Assembly (NCBI GenBank): GCA_021234155.1
Contig: JAJEKV010000112.1
Coordinates: 126,001-190,000 of the forward strand
Length of the DNA stretch: 64,000 nucleotides
DNA from: Isoetes taiwanensis
Lineage: Eukaryota; Streptophyta; Lycopodiopsida; Isoetales; Isoetaceae
Direction of reading: 5' to 3'
Made by a program: the position numbers and the translations under genes. This document shows, one piece after another, positions 1 to 11,492 of the stretch. Numbering within the stretch: the stretch's first letter is position 1; every line of letters begins with the position of its first letter. The notes below the pieces were generated by a model. That model did no database searches, was not told the origin of the DNA, and worked only from the letters and a program-made list of their open reading frames with translations.

Positions 1-155
1 CTGGAAAATGAGCTGATGACATGATTTGATACCTTCTGCCAAAATTATGAGTCAGAATACCCTCTCCTCTTCCTGATGGATTCTGCACTATCCATGACTT
101 GATCACCACAATCTTCCATGCTTCTTGAACCACTTGGATAAGAATAACTAGCCGC

Positions 156-847
156 TTATCCATTAGCTTTAGGGACGTTGTCCTGTGAAGGAGTCCTCAT
201 TTCTGCCTGGTTAAATTCTTGGCCCGCTAACTTGTGGTACACTGCATCCACAGTATCTGCAATCTCTTTACCCAATCCTTTTTTAGAATGGATGAGATCC
301 CAAGCAGCTTTAGCTGCTCTTTTAAGAACTAGTCCTCTGTAAAATTGCAGAGCCAACTATCAAATTTTAACTTAGCCTCAACTTACCCTGCTATCTATAT
401 AAAAAAAGTTCATACTCAAGCTCCTGTCTCATTGCCTCAAAAAGGTCTCTTTGAATAAGGTTCTCAGCACCAAGGCAGCTAAGAGTCGGACTTTGTTCTA
501 CTAAAGGCTGCGTGTATCTTTTCAGTTCTTCCTGCAGTACCATCATAAAGCGACCACATAATTCTGGCACACACTTCTAAGCCAAGAAGAAGAAGGCTTT
601 CCCCAGGTCGAACCTTAAAGAAACTGGTCTGCTTTTCGAAAAACAAAGCCTGGTCAGAAAGCCTGTGCCACATTGTTTGGTCTGTAACCAAGTTACGGGC
701 CCTAATACTAGAGAACCCGCCTGTAGATTCCTTGGAGCACACACAAAACATGACATTGATGAATAGCAGTAGTCCAGACTCTAGCAAGGCTTCTTCCTCA
801 CATTCTGGTATGCAAAAAGATGAATAGCAGCAACCCAGACTCCTCAA
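156..847 (-). CDS. Exon-like fragments of an unrecognised gene
   Basis: Two open stretches on the minus strand (847-479 and 356-156) with a third short coding-looking stretch between them (about 478-390) suggest a multi-exon gene. Candidate acceptors are the CTTAG just before 478 and the TTTTACAG before about 336. After the last one, the frame runs GLVLKRAAKAAWDLIHSKKG to a stop near 156. I do not recognise the protein and see no catalytic motif. The piece is helical and basic at its C-terminal end. The window edge does not cut it, because the stop lies inside. It could equally be a decayed gene. No transcript evidence can be read from sequence alone. Confidence 0.3.
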
Positions 848-2005
848 TGCGATTTCACCCTAATTGTAAAGGATGGGTGCAGAAGGCCGCTATGAAACAG
901 CGTCATAAGGAGGGCCACCCACACACCAAAATACTCGCATCTGCCCACAGGAGGCCTCTCCGATTAGCCGATTTCAAGAGTGGTTGCCCAGCAATAGAAG
1001 ACACCGACAATTTACAGCCAATAATGGGTTTGGAGCAGTTAATGACATATTTTAGGCATATACTGGCATATACCTGGAATATGCCACACACCCCTAAACG
1101 AGGATTTGCCCCCTTAGGGGCAACCCAAAAATACCTCTGTTGAGCTTGCCCACTGTTGTCGGCGGGAAATAAGTCCGTGCAATGGATTTACAGCTTGGTT
1201 TTGGGGGTATTCGGCCCAGAGGATCGCATGCAAGAGGGTATTCGGCTTGCAGAGTTTAAAGAAGACGTATTCGACCTGCAGTTTCGAGGGCGTGTTCACT
1301 TGAGGTTGAATTGACAAGTCGAATCCCCTTGCCAGGTTTTTGGATCGAAAAAAAAACAGAAAGGTGCAGGCCGAATACCACCCGAAGGTATTTGGCTTAG
1401 GGTTTACTGAAATCGAAGCTGAAATCTGGAGCTAATATTTCCTTCGATCAAATAATTTTCCCTATCAAATATAACCACGGCATCCATTAGCAAGTTATAG
1501 GTGCGACAACTTATGAAACAAATATCAAATGCCCGCATTTTCCGACACCTAAAAATGACGTTAAGGTTTATCCAAAAAGGCTCTGTCTGTTACGTTGCCG
1601 GAAGTGGGTATTTATCTTCGGCAAGTATGGTTTAACGAATCCAAACGAGAATTTCCATTATTAAAGAGGCAATGCTTTCATCTAGAGTATTATTTTTCTG
1701 CCCGTGTTTTGCCCTTCCACGTTCTTATCTTTTCTGTTCTATTTGCACTTTGGCATGCTAAAATATCTTCACATCTCTGAGCACCATTTACCACTCATGT
1801 CATAAAATGATAATGCACACGATTCGAACAAGCACCAGAAACAAACAAAAGCTGGATTGCACAAGGTTTAATCAATCATTGATTTACAGGCCTACAAAAT
1901 ATGAACAGTCTCAGCAAAGCAACACATAAGGAATGGCCATTGGTTACAAAATTTGGCCAAAACTTATGTCTTACAATCAGTCTACAAGAAGGCATGTGCA
2001 CGCCA
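848..2005. other. Intergenic spacer, no gene seen
   Basis: I find no convincing coding region, terminal repeat or RNA gene here. The right end (about 1850-2005) is probably the 3' untranslated and downstream region of the BTB gene that ends at 2006. Confidence 0.5.
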
Positions 2006-4075
2006 TCATTTTTTAGACCAGCAAGCTTTCATCTGCACACTTCCATACATCTCAATCCCATTCTCATGAAGAGTAGCACTGCTTACCACTCTCTTGCCCC
2101 TATACACCAGATGCCAATTTGGGGGCATTGTTAAAGAGTTCAGCTCCATCTCGCGCAAAATTTTCTTCTTCACCACTGCAACAGAGTCAAATAAATCCAC
2201 TGGAAATGAGAGGCACATATAATCAGTCGTCATGACCGAGATGTAAAAGTCCTTCGACAAGTCTGATGGATTCAACATGTCTAAAGGCACCACAGGTTTC
2301 ACGTCCTCCTGTTGTATATTTCTTATAATCTGCAAACACATGAAGCACTCAGAATACGAACTGCAGAAATTGAACACGAGTATAATGCATATTATGGTAA
2401 TGGTACTCTATATGTCATGAGATATTCTTCATGCTTGTATATTCCTTACAATCTGCAAACGCATGAACTACTCAGAATAGAAACTGCAGATATTGAATAC
2501 ATATATAATGCATATTATGGTTCTTTTCATGCTATTCTTAATGAGTAGGCAATAATGCACTATATTTACCTGCATATTTGACTCAGCATCTAATCCAGAT
2601 ACTTGTGAACTCTCAAAGACAACTAACATGTCATTCTCCACTTCCCCTTCTTCTATATCTCTAGAGATTTTAGAAGGCGTTTGTTCATCATGTGGACAAG
2701 AACAAGAGCAGTCCCTAGGCCTCTTCTTTCTGATATGGTCTTTCAATTCCTCATTTTCTTTGACCAAAGCCAATGCCACATCTCCAATAGCACATGAGAA
2801 GCCTGACAGTATCACTTCTTTCAATCTATCACTTGAAAGAGTAGTGCAATTAACCAAGCGCTCCAACTTCTGCTTCTCTGCCTGTGACAAGCTGGTCCCT
2901 TTTGTGTGCAATTTGATCTCATCATATAGAATGTTATGAGAATCCTTGAGTGCAACAGACAAAGCTTTGGCAAATTCCAGAAATACACTGAATGGAAATG
3001 GATTTATACTAGTCTTACAATAACCAAGGTACTTGAGCAGAAGATTTGCACCGGTGCGGACAAAATGCAAGAGCTTATATTCATCTTCAATGAAATTTGT
3101 TATTAATTTGAGAGCTAACAGAGGAGATGACGTACCTAAATCTTGTGGTAAAATCTGCTCAAAAAGATTTCTCCTCAGTTTTATGACAGGTTCGTCCTTG
3201 AGAGGGATGGCATCTATCAGAATAAGGACAAAGACTGTGTTAGGAGCAGATGTTGGGATTAATAGGCTCTCTTGTTCTTCTGAGCTCTTGAGGGCATCCT
3301 TTTCTTGATCTTTAGCTTGGACATAGCGTATATTTCCATCTACCAAGCTCTTGGCAACAAGACCGAGTGCATCAATTTGGGATGCTGTGGCTGTTTTAGC
3401 TGCCAAAACAAAAGCCTCAACAATTTCATTCCCATGGCATTTAGGCCATTCTGATCTCAAGCCTGAAACTATAACCTCCAGCTGATATTTGGGTAGCAGA
3501 ATCAGTTTCTGAACATAATCGTTTAAATCCCTTGTTTGCATGTTCTTGATCAAAATGCGAAGTGCGTTCATGCATTTCTGCGTGTAAATGCGACTACAAG
3601 ACTTGGGCAGAAGCGGAAGTCCATCGTGAAGAACGCTCAAGGTTTTGAACACAGACGTCCATGAGTTTAGCATATACTCTTGGCAGAATTTATCACATAC
3701 CTCTTGTAGGTTTTCCCCAGAAAATGTGGGGGATGTGGTCATCCCCAAAATTGAGGCTCCATGGCTAAGATACAGAAACTTGATATCTGCAACAAGACTG
3801 ATTCCACTTCCATAACAGAAGTTCAAGATCGTTTGGAAAGTTTCTATCCCTCCTGGAAAATCCCCCATATCTACAAACATATGTCTTGGTTTATCTACCG
3901 ATCTGGAGAGGCGCCTGAAGAATCTACATCTGGGTAACAAAACCCATCTCTGGCAACGAAATTTGTGGCCACCGATTCTGATCGTCAGATCAGAAGATTC
4001 ATCTGCAAAATCGAGCCAGAGACCTTTTGGCTGCAAATGCAGAACATCATTTTCTTCCAAACTGGGGCCATCCAT
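2006..4075 (-). CDS. BTB/NPH3-like protein with C-terminal ubiquitin-like domain (two exons, 609 aa)
   Basis: Exon 1 is 4075-2570 (502 codons) and exon 2 is 2329-2006 (107 codons plus TGA). Both join in phase 0, with donor CAG|GTAAATA and acceptor TTTGCAG|ATT. Residues about 25-115 form a BTB/POZ domain (SSDLTIRIGGHKFRCQRW, then LNFCYGSGISL). Residues about 125-470 resemble the NPH3 domain of NPH3/RPT2-like proteins, including LSQAEKQKLERLVNC and a late heptad-rich LVKENEELKDHI. A basic stretch and an acidic linker follow. Exon 2 (residues about 526-605) folds like ubiquitin, with WHLVYRGKRVVSSATLHENG matching the ubiquitin LIFAGKQLEDGRTL region. It lacks a terminal GlyGly and ends CWSKK, so it should not be processed or conjugated. 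BTB/NPH3 proteins are known CUL3 ubiquitin-ligase adaptors. The role of a fused ubiquitin-like domain is inference. The frame is unbroken, unlike most of the window. Confidence 0.85.
2315..2520 (-). repeat. 83-bp duplication inside the BTB gene intron, copying the 3' splice site
   Basis: Blocks 2315-2397 and 2438-2520 are alike (both 83 bp, roughly 15% different). The first holds the real acceptor and the first 15 bases of exon 2. The second, lying upstream in the intron on the minus strand, keeps an intact TTTGCAG acceptor at 2453. Splicing there would read only seven codons (IVRNIQA) before a TGA at 2431-2429. Confidence 0.8.
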
Positions 4076-7000
4076 TTCGGCAACCGAAAATACAGTATAA
4101 ACCCTCGATTTTTTCCAGGATGGGATGCTTGATCCTACCGATAAGAGAAGAAAATGCAGCTACCTACATGTTCCGAAGATGCAAATTCCGAAGAGAACAG
4201 TTGGTTTGGCTGAATAATCCTGCGAATCAGGAAAAGAAAGGGAGCTTCAATCTATGTGGGCAAAAGCAAGCGGGAAGGGAGGCTGAAGGAAACCCGGTCC
4301 TTCATTTTCGTACAAAAATTGCAGAGTGCAGGGGCACGACCGATAGGGTGTCAGGAATTAAATCAGAACGAGGGAATGATAACTAGGTGAGCAAAAGAAC
4401 GTGACCCTCATATTTATATTTCTCTTCGTTATCTTTCCTATATATATACGATCAGCAGGAAAAAAAAAAAAGTTTTCAGGCAAAAAAAAAATTCAAAAAT
4501 AAATATTTCAGGCCAAAAAAATTCAAAAATAATTACATTTGGAATCAGAAAATACTTTCTAGCAAGATACATATAGACTGTTGTAGACTGTTTTCGTGTC
4601 CATCTCTGAGGCAAAATTTGTCTCTAGCATCTCGGCGAAGAATGCTTTGATGATGCCTTCGGGCTCACCTGAATCTTCACTTGGATCTCTGAATACTGCG
4701 AGCTCCAAGTTCAAAAGACCAAGGCATTCTTTGGGCCCAATTCCAAGAGAGCGTTGCTTCGGTTACCCTAAGGACAAATTCTTCAAGAAGCACAAGGCTC
4801 TACTTGCTTTAAGGTGCCTGCATCTTGCCTTCAGCTTCTTTGGCATTTTAAGCGCTCATTTTTGTTGGTCGGCTACTCCACCTCAAACCCTATCAGGTTC
4901 TGGCCCTATTTGTGGCAGTATATTGGTGTGTACCTACAATTTTTGTGCTGATCTTTATGTATTTGAGTTGATTTCAGATAAATCCCTATTTATTTGAAGC
5001 ACAATGAAAGCCATAGCCTGCCGGAACGGAAGCCTTCTTGCTTTACTTCATTTTCTTTTTGGTTGCAGATGGATTGCACTCTCAAAACTTATGAGCTGGA
5101 GGAATTTTGCCTGATTGGAATGCCAGTTGAGAATGTGGATGAGCAATCGTCAGCTTGGTTTCTATTTGCATTGTACAAGCCACAAACTCCAGCTAGGCCA
5201 TCCCATCGATGAGCATGCTTCTGACAGCCTCGAATTCGCCTGTGCAAAATAGATCGCCAATCAGCTTTTGTTTCCTGTGCTCCTTGCAGAAGCTCTGCAC
5301 TAGCTAAGAATAAAAGGGTGGATTGAGCTAAAAAAAACCAAGGTAAGTTGTTATTTACGCTCTTTGACTTTATCAAGCATCAGGATAGCGAATCATTTGA
5401 ATTCTTTAGGATAGGAAATCATTTGCTTTCTTTCATTCTGACTATAGCGAACTTAATCTAACCATGGCTGAATGAGGACCAAGAAATTTCGGCATTGCAA
5501 TGCAACATATACCTAAGTCCAGGCACATCGAATTTTTTTCCCTTTAAAACGTGGTTTCAAGGTCCTTGCCATGGCAGAATAAGAAAGAGATATGCTATTA
5601 TTACCGAATCAATGTCCTTGAAAATTCAACAGGCTAGTTTACAGATTTGGCAGCTAGAAGACCTTTTTATTTTACAAGTTGGCAAGATTATTGATAACAT
5701 GCAGCTGGTTTAGGAAATCTAGGAGGAAGCAAAGTGTTCTGACTCGGTTCCAGCAAAAGTATTATTCTAGAAGATGCTAAACTCTTCTGAGATCTTTTTT
5801 AGAAGTTGTATTCATTATTCCCATGTAATTTGGGTAGTAAAAGAGAGTCATGCAGTTTGAGGATCATGATCTAATACTGAATCAAACATTTTATTGCTTC
5901 GGGTGTGGCATGAAAGCCAATGGCATCTGTCACGGAGCAGCAATATTTGAGCTTTCATGGAAGACAGTTGAAAGGCCAAAAATGAAAGGATTGCTAGTTG
6001 TTATAATTAAATCCATTCCAAGCTCACACTAGTGCAACAGAGTTCTTTGCATGTCCTTGTGCTCTCCCCATTTTTTCGTATAATGAATTGATTACTTGCA
6101 CTGCTACATCACATGAGGTTGACGGTCGTGATTCTTGAATGACATTGAGATGTTGAGACAGGTGGTGGTGAAGATCGATCTCCAATAATAAGTGGAGGGA
6201 CCATAAGTAGTAAGTTCATTTGGTCCGCCATGAGCAGATTTGTTCTTTTATCATCCTTTAGTCGTATTTCAGACTTATCACTCACAAGCTTCATTCCTTT
6301 TTCAGAGGTTTTTCGGTTGTGAGGCACTAGATGTCGGATCTGTTAAAGCTACAATTGGAGTTTATATTGAATATTGGAGGCACAGGTTGACAACTTCTAG
6401 CTTGATTTGGTTTGCTTCATATTGTAGAGTTCATTTTGAATGTAGACAGCCTATGCTTTGCTTTGGAAGAGTTTTTCTTAGAGTTCAAACGGTTTGCTCC
6501 TTTCATGGGTCTCGTCATTTCTAGTGAACTTTACAACTATCAATTTTTTTGCAGATTAGATTTGATTTTGCAGTGACTAGGTGCGTATTTTTTTGCAGAC
6601 AAGTGAAATTGGTCATGCACTTATCATGCTTTGGGTTTATTTACTATGTAATGTCCAAGTATTCCCACTGCACGCCTTCAATGTCTGAGTATCAATATCT
6701 AGCATTATAACAGGGGGTTACTTTTGTATTTTTGTACGTTTTTTCCTATGGTTTTGCTAAAATTTAGTCGTCGTATTTTGAAGACATACTAATGCGTACT
6801 TCTAGAGTGCGCATACGCTCACATTAATTTTTATGACATTTTTTAATGGTTACACCTATGATTTTTGAGGATATCTCCAATGGAAGCATGCAAGGCTCGA
6901 TGAAGGATACTTTAGGGTTAATCGAAGGAGGATACTTTAGGGTTTAGGGTTAATCGTGTGTGTGGTTTTTTGGCGGGGCTCGGGGAAGGGGAAGGGATGC

Positions 7001-7307
7001 GGTCTTTGGCGGCCCTTAGTTTTAGTTTCCCGAGCTTCGGGGATGCAAACGGGAAGGCGGGTCTTAAGGATTGCCGTTAGTTTTTCACCTGAGCAGAGGG
7101 ATTGGAGCGAGTCATTTTCAAGATCTCTTATTGGGCACGGTTTTCGGCTTATTTACTAGATAATCAAACGGTTCTTTTTCGCATGCGGATCATTCGTTCA
7201 TGGCAAATGGAATTATATTAGTTGTGCTTCTGGATTGGAACATGATTCACTTGCGAACTGGAAAGCCATATCTCTAATAGTTCTACATCTCCATACAATG
7301 TTTGTAG
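4076..7307. other. Upstream region and spacer of the BTB gene, no supported gene
   Basis: 4076-4400 is the likely 5' leader and promoter of the minus-strand BTB gene. An A-rich stretch with repeated AAAAATTCAAAAATAA lies at 4460-4530. Longer open frames (4596-4997, 5850-6032, 6240-6524) show no family resemblance or conserved splice pattern, so I leave them uncalled. Confidence 0.45.
6911..6949 (+). repeat. Short plant telomere-type motifs
   Basis: TTTAGGG occurs at 6911-6917 and as a direct pair at 6936-6949. This is the plant telomere unit, but three copies are too few for a former telomere. Telo-box motifs also occur in promoters of housekeeping genes, and an adenylosuccinate lyase remnant starts about 350 bp downstream. 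Confidence 0.5.
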
Positions 7308-8042
7308 CGCGACCTAACAGATTCAACTGTGCTTCGCAATCTTGGGGTTGGTTTAGGATATTCACTTGTTGCTTATGGGAGTACTTGAAGGGAGGGGATC
7401 AAGAATTTGGAGGTGATAGTCTAGTTTCACATCATAATTTTTTATGCCATTTTCATCGTCTTCTCACAATTTTAGTTGATATCGGGTTAATGAGAATGCC
7501 ATTCAGAGCACACAGAACCAACATTGGGAGGTTCTTGAGAACCCATTCATCTTGTAAGTTCTTTATATATTCTCTAGTATCCCGGATAAGGAAGTTTTAT
7601 TTGCAAACCTGTTGTGCTTGTAGATAATGAGGAGACATAGCATCCAGGAGCCATATGAAAAGCTGAAGAAATTCACCCGTGGTCGTGAAATTACAAGAGA
7701 ATGCATGCTAGAATTTGTGCAGAAATTGGAACTGCCAGAGAATATTAAAGATACATTAGATACGCTTATTGGCCAAGTGCTAACTTCAAATGAGTTTGCA
7801 TGTCTCTAGTTTTATCCCGGATAAGGAAGTTTTATTTGCAAACCTGTTGTGCTTGTAGATAATGAGGAGACATGGCATCCAGAGCCATATGAAAAAGCTG
7901 AAGAAATTCACCGTGGTAATCGGTGAAATTACAAGAGAATGCATGCTAGAATTTGTGGAGAAATTGGAACTGCCAGAGAATATTAAAGATGCATTATAGA
8001 TACGCTTATTGGCCAAGTGCTAACTTCAAATGAGTTTGCATG
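7308..8042 (+). pseudogene. Adenylosuccinate lyase C-terminal gene remnant
   Basis: Three exon-like pieces match the C-terminal third of bacterial/plant-type adenylosuccinate lyase, the purine-pathway enzyme that splits SAICAR and adenylosuccinate. Piece 1 (7308-7412) reads RDLTDSTVLRNLGVGLGYS before a compensated pair of indels near 7385. Piece 2 (about 7486-7553) reads HWEVLENP, ending at a GTAAGT donor. Piece 3 (7624-7809) reads MRRHSIQEPYEKLKKFTRG and continues with LELPENIKDTLDTL. The family's extreme C-terminus is missing. Piece 3 is repeated at 7859-8042 with several indels. No upstream exons were recognised, so this is a 5'-lost, duplicated remnant rather than a working gene. Confidence 0.75.
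7571..8042 (+). repeat. Tandem duplication of the adenylosuccinate lyase last exon
   Basis: Unit 1 (7571-7802, 232 bp) and unit 2 (7803-8042, 240 bp) each start TCTCTAGT and carry the intron end plus exon. A third TCTCTAGT at 8043 closes the array. Unit 2 differs by small indels that break its frame. Confidence 0.85.
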
Positions 8043-8118
8043 TCTCTAGTTTCTAACAAATTTGGTTGCATTATATCAGTTAAGTATATAGGTCCAATTG
8101 CGATATACCTCAATAGCT

Positions 8119-8234
8119 GAGAGGTTTGCTTCCCCCTTTTTGGTCACCACCACGTTGATTCTGATTTCTTAAATCCGAGAGGTTTCCTTCCCCCTTTTTG
8201 GTCACCACCACGTTGATTCTGATTTCTTAAATCC
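8119..8234 (+). repeat. Two-copy 58-bp tandem repeat
   Basis: GAGAGGTTT..TTCCCCCTTTTT followed by GGTCACCACCACGTTGATTC occurs twice with a 58-bp period, the copies almost identical. No function is apparent. Confidence 0.8.
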
Positions 8235-9604
8235 GAGATGTTTTTTATTAGTACTTAGGCTCCAAATATAGTGAACAGAACTTATGCTTGATATGGAACC
8301 AGTTCTGGATATGGAACCAGTGTAGAACTATTTAATGGCATTTCTGATGCAAGCTATGAAGTTCAAATGCACTATTATTCTCTAAATATTCGAGGGTTCC
8401 TTTGTATTCTAATGTCACCCTCACAATGACTTTAATTCTTTGATCTACTTGCTTATTATACATTTTATCATAGAAATGCCTATTTAAACATATCTATGAC
8501 ATCATTACAATTCGGGCCCAAATATATTTTTAATACAACACATATGACACATATAATATAACTAAAGACAGTCTACTTCATTCATCAATTCTTTGGGCCC
8601 CGAAGGGGCCCAAAAATTTTTGGGTTAACACACAAACCATTACATCCAACACTCTAAAATTAAATCCCCCTTCAAACCCCCTTTGGTTTGGGTGCATATT
8701 CACACGGGGGGTGACGTAGGGCAACGAGAGCTGTTGGATAGGCATATTCACCCCTTATTCCTTAATCTACACCGTACACAAAGTTCCTCATTTGTGGGGT
8801 ATGGATGTATGGAATTTGCTATACTGTATAACAAGATTTGCAAAATACTCTAAGATTTGAGGTAATATACTATATGGTGTTGATTTTGTACGTGCAAAAC
8901 ATAACACAACTCAGTATCAAACACATGTTGCACAACTAGTGCAGGGCTAGTGCACTAATTAAAATAAAACCTTCAGAACTCTTTAGATATAGAGACATCC
9001 AGAAGTAAGTTTGTTGAACAATCTACTTTTTTAAGCAGTTAACTATTGCAAGAAAAGCAATATATTGTTCTTACTAAGAAACCCATAAAATGGCCATCAG
9101 TATATTGCACATTTGCAAACTACAAACATGAAATGATTGATCACCCAGTGGGTAGATATTTGGAGTAGAATCCAACCCCAAGGTAAACATAACTCCATAA
9201 ACTCCTCAAATGTGTCACTAAAACATCAATGCTTGAAACATATCCAATTGAAACGCACATGTTCGTGTTGTTACAGTTACTGTTTCACTAAGCCATAATT
9301 CACCATTGGGTGCGACGTTTTTTAAGTTTTTTCGAACTATGTTTTCGTGTTTTTTTGTAAGGAATATTTGTGTATTCCTCTTAATCCATACTCTAATATG
9401 GAGATAACTGAGTAAATAAAATTGGCAGGAATCTTCATTTTTATATAATATCTTCAAAACTTTACACCAAAAATTTGATGTTGCCTGCTACTTTTCTAGA
9501 TATACAATAACAATTACTTTTGAAGAATTTAATTGACACCTAAAATCATTGCAAGTGTAGCATCTGTCAATACTGCTTGAATCACCTCCTTGTTATCTTT
9601 TGGA
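8235..9604. other. AT-rich spacer, no gene seen
   Basis: Apart from the hairpin at 8592-8614 there is no supported gene. The minus-strand open frame 9457-9218 has no recognisable motif. Confidence 0.5.
8592..8614. repeat. GC-rich perfect hairpin
   Basis: TTTGGGCCCC-GAA-GGGGCCCAAA forms a 10-bp stem with a 3-base loop inside AT-rich DNA. It is not followed by a T tract or by CTAG, so I do not call it a terminator or a Helitron end. Confidence 0.6.
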
Positions 9605-10894
9605 TTATGTCCCAACACCATGTTGTAGACATAACACGTGTTTGCAGAGGAGAAATCTACCCTTGCAATCATGTTTCATGAATTCTGGACAACTACACCT
9701 AGGGTTTGCACTAATCTCAATCTTGTAAATGTTGGTATCTCTTATGAGCTCAAAAATTACATGCTTTCCGCATGTGATAATATGTTTTCCAACTACTTCT
9801 GTTTCCATGTCATAACTTTGCTCTAGATTCACATCTTCATCGTTACTCAATCTGGCTCTTTTATTGACACGCCTTCCATTTCTAACTCTAACGAAACTAC
9901 TCGCAGAAGGTGCATCAGAAGAAATGTCAGTGGAGTACTAATTAGATGTGGATGATAGCCCTCCCACCTCGAATCCGCTACTTATCAATACTTGCAATTC
10001 TTCATCCTTTATGTTGACTCCTGTAGCCACTGGCCAACTACAGTGCGCTGGGAGCCCGGACTATCTTGTAATCCGGATACCATGTATGTTGCACATTGGT
10101 TGAACAAAACCACATCATTTGTTCCTGCTCTCCATTACGATGTCTTCTGATCCCAGAAAAGAAGGGGCAACAGTGGATTTGTTCCCCTTGTTAATACGTG
10201 TTTGGCATTTACGACCAGTTTTTGAAACATGACCCATACATTTCACTTCACTTCCAGCTAGTGTCCTCCTCAAGGCCCAACTAGCCTGATGAATATCTAC
10301 TTCTATGACTCTAATTTGTGGACAACCAAAATTTATTGTCCTTCTTGCTGAGTCATCAATTCTTGAACGTGACATAGTGTGGATCACCTTATCTGGACGG
10401 TGACTTTCTGCTTCAGAATTAGTAATTGTGGATGTCTTTCTCACGATGGTTCGATTTATTCCCACGGATCGAGATTATATTACGGCATTCCACCTCGGGC
10501 CTTGTTCATTAATTATATTCACTCCCTGCATAGGGCTTATTCCACAGCGAATACTTCTTTTGAATCTTTCCAACAGATTTGAAACAGTAGGCCATGTTCC
10601 CAAGTATCTACCCTCCAACCATGCTTTGTATTTTGAACTTTGCAAGAGTGCTTCTGTCATATCAAATACGCATGCATCATATAAATTTATAGTTGTCCAA
10701 GTTGGAATATGTTTCACATGATCAAAATGAACCCACCTATGTTCCAAATCCCCACCTGGATGGTGTAGTTTGATGTTTCCTAGGCTAGGGGGAACTAGTG
10801 CTGGATGAGATATTTTATGCTTGAAAGCATCGATAAACAGGTCTATGGGGATAATAACACATCTTATGCCATGGGGAAAAATATGTCGAGACAA
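9605..10894 (-). pseudogene. SWIM zinc-finger protein pseudogene, single frame with four stops
   Basis: One minus-strand frame runs from 10894 to 9605 with no frameshift but with in-frame stops near 10473 (TAA), 10115 (TGA), 10061 (TAG) and 9938 (TAG). The C-terminal end carries a SWIM-type zinc finger: CSC, then FMKHDCKGRFLLCKH, fitting the CxC...CxH pattern. Upstream is KCMGHVSKTGRKCQTRINKG, which may be a second metal-binding patch. SWIM fingers occur in MULE transposases, FAR1-like factors and ZSWIM/MEX-type ubiquitin ligases. The spacing here is closer to the ZSWIM type, but that is a weak judgement. It lacks introns over 1.3 kb, so it may be a retrocopy. Confidence 0.6.
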
Positions 10895-11492
10895 TAAAAC
10901 AATGGTTTATTTAAACTATTCTTTAAACTATTTAAACGATGGCCTTATAGTGCTAGTCAGGCTCTGGGCCTACCTAGATTGCAAACACAAACGAAAAATT
11001 GCCCTCAAATCATGAAAATCTTATTGGGTCTTTAACACCAAGAATGAGATTTAGAGTTGAAAATTTTATTGGCCTTAATAGCCAGAATGAATATTATTGG
11101 GTCTCTAATAGTGGAAATGAGATTTAGAGGTGTATGAGCTAGGGAGATGGCATTTGAAAAGCAAAATTCAATTAACTTAGTTTTCACATGAAATGAGTGA
11201 GCAAAGAAGGAATAAGGGATCGACTTGCACATAATTACCAAAGATAATTTCCCCATTTAGCTTCTTAGCCATAATCTATGTCCACAGAAAGAGGCCCAGA
11301 TGGAGATCTAACCCATCTAACACAGTCTATGGTTGCTTTTATTTCCGCTTCAAAATGATAAATCCGCTCCAACCATTTAAACCAAGTTCGCTCTATAAAG
11401 CTGGGTTGTCTATTCTAAGCTCTGATTGAGCATGGGGCATGTGCTCCCAGGGAAATCTTTTGGACCCAACATGCTTAGGCTGGCGACACGCC
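10895..11492. other. AT-rich spacer, no gene seen
   Basis: No supported gene. Short local near-repeats of TTTAAACTATT at 10910-10940 only. Confidence 0.45.

Noticed and set aside
6911-6949. Interstitial telomere
   Set aside because: Only three TTTAGGG units.
9605-10894. Stops removed by U-to-C RNA editing, as in fern or hornwort organelles
   Set aside because: This is nuclear-type DNA with transposons around it. Decay by deamination explains the stops.
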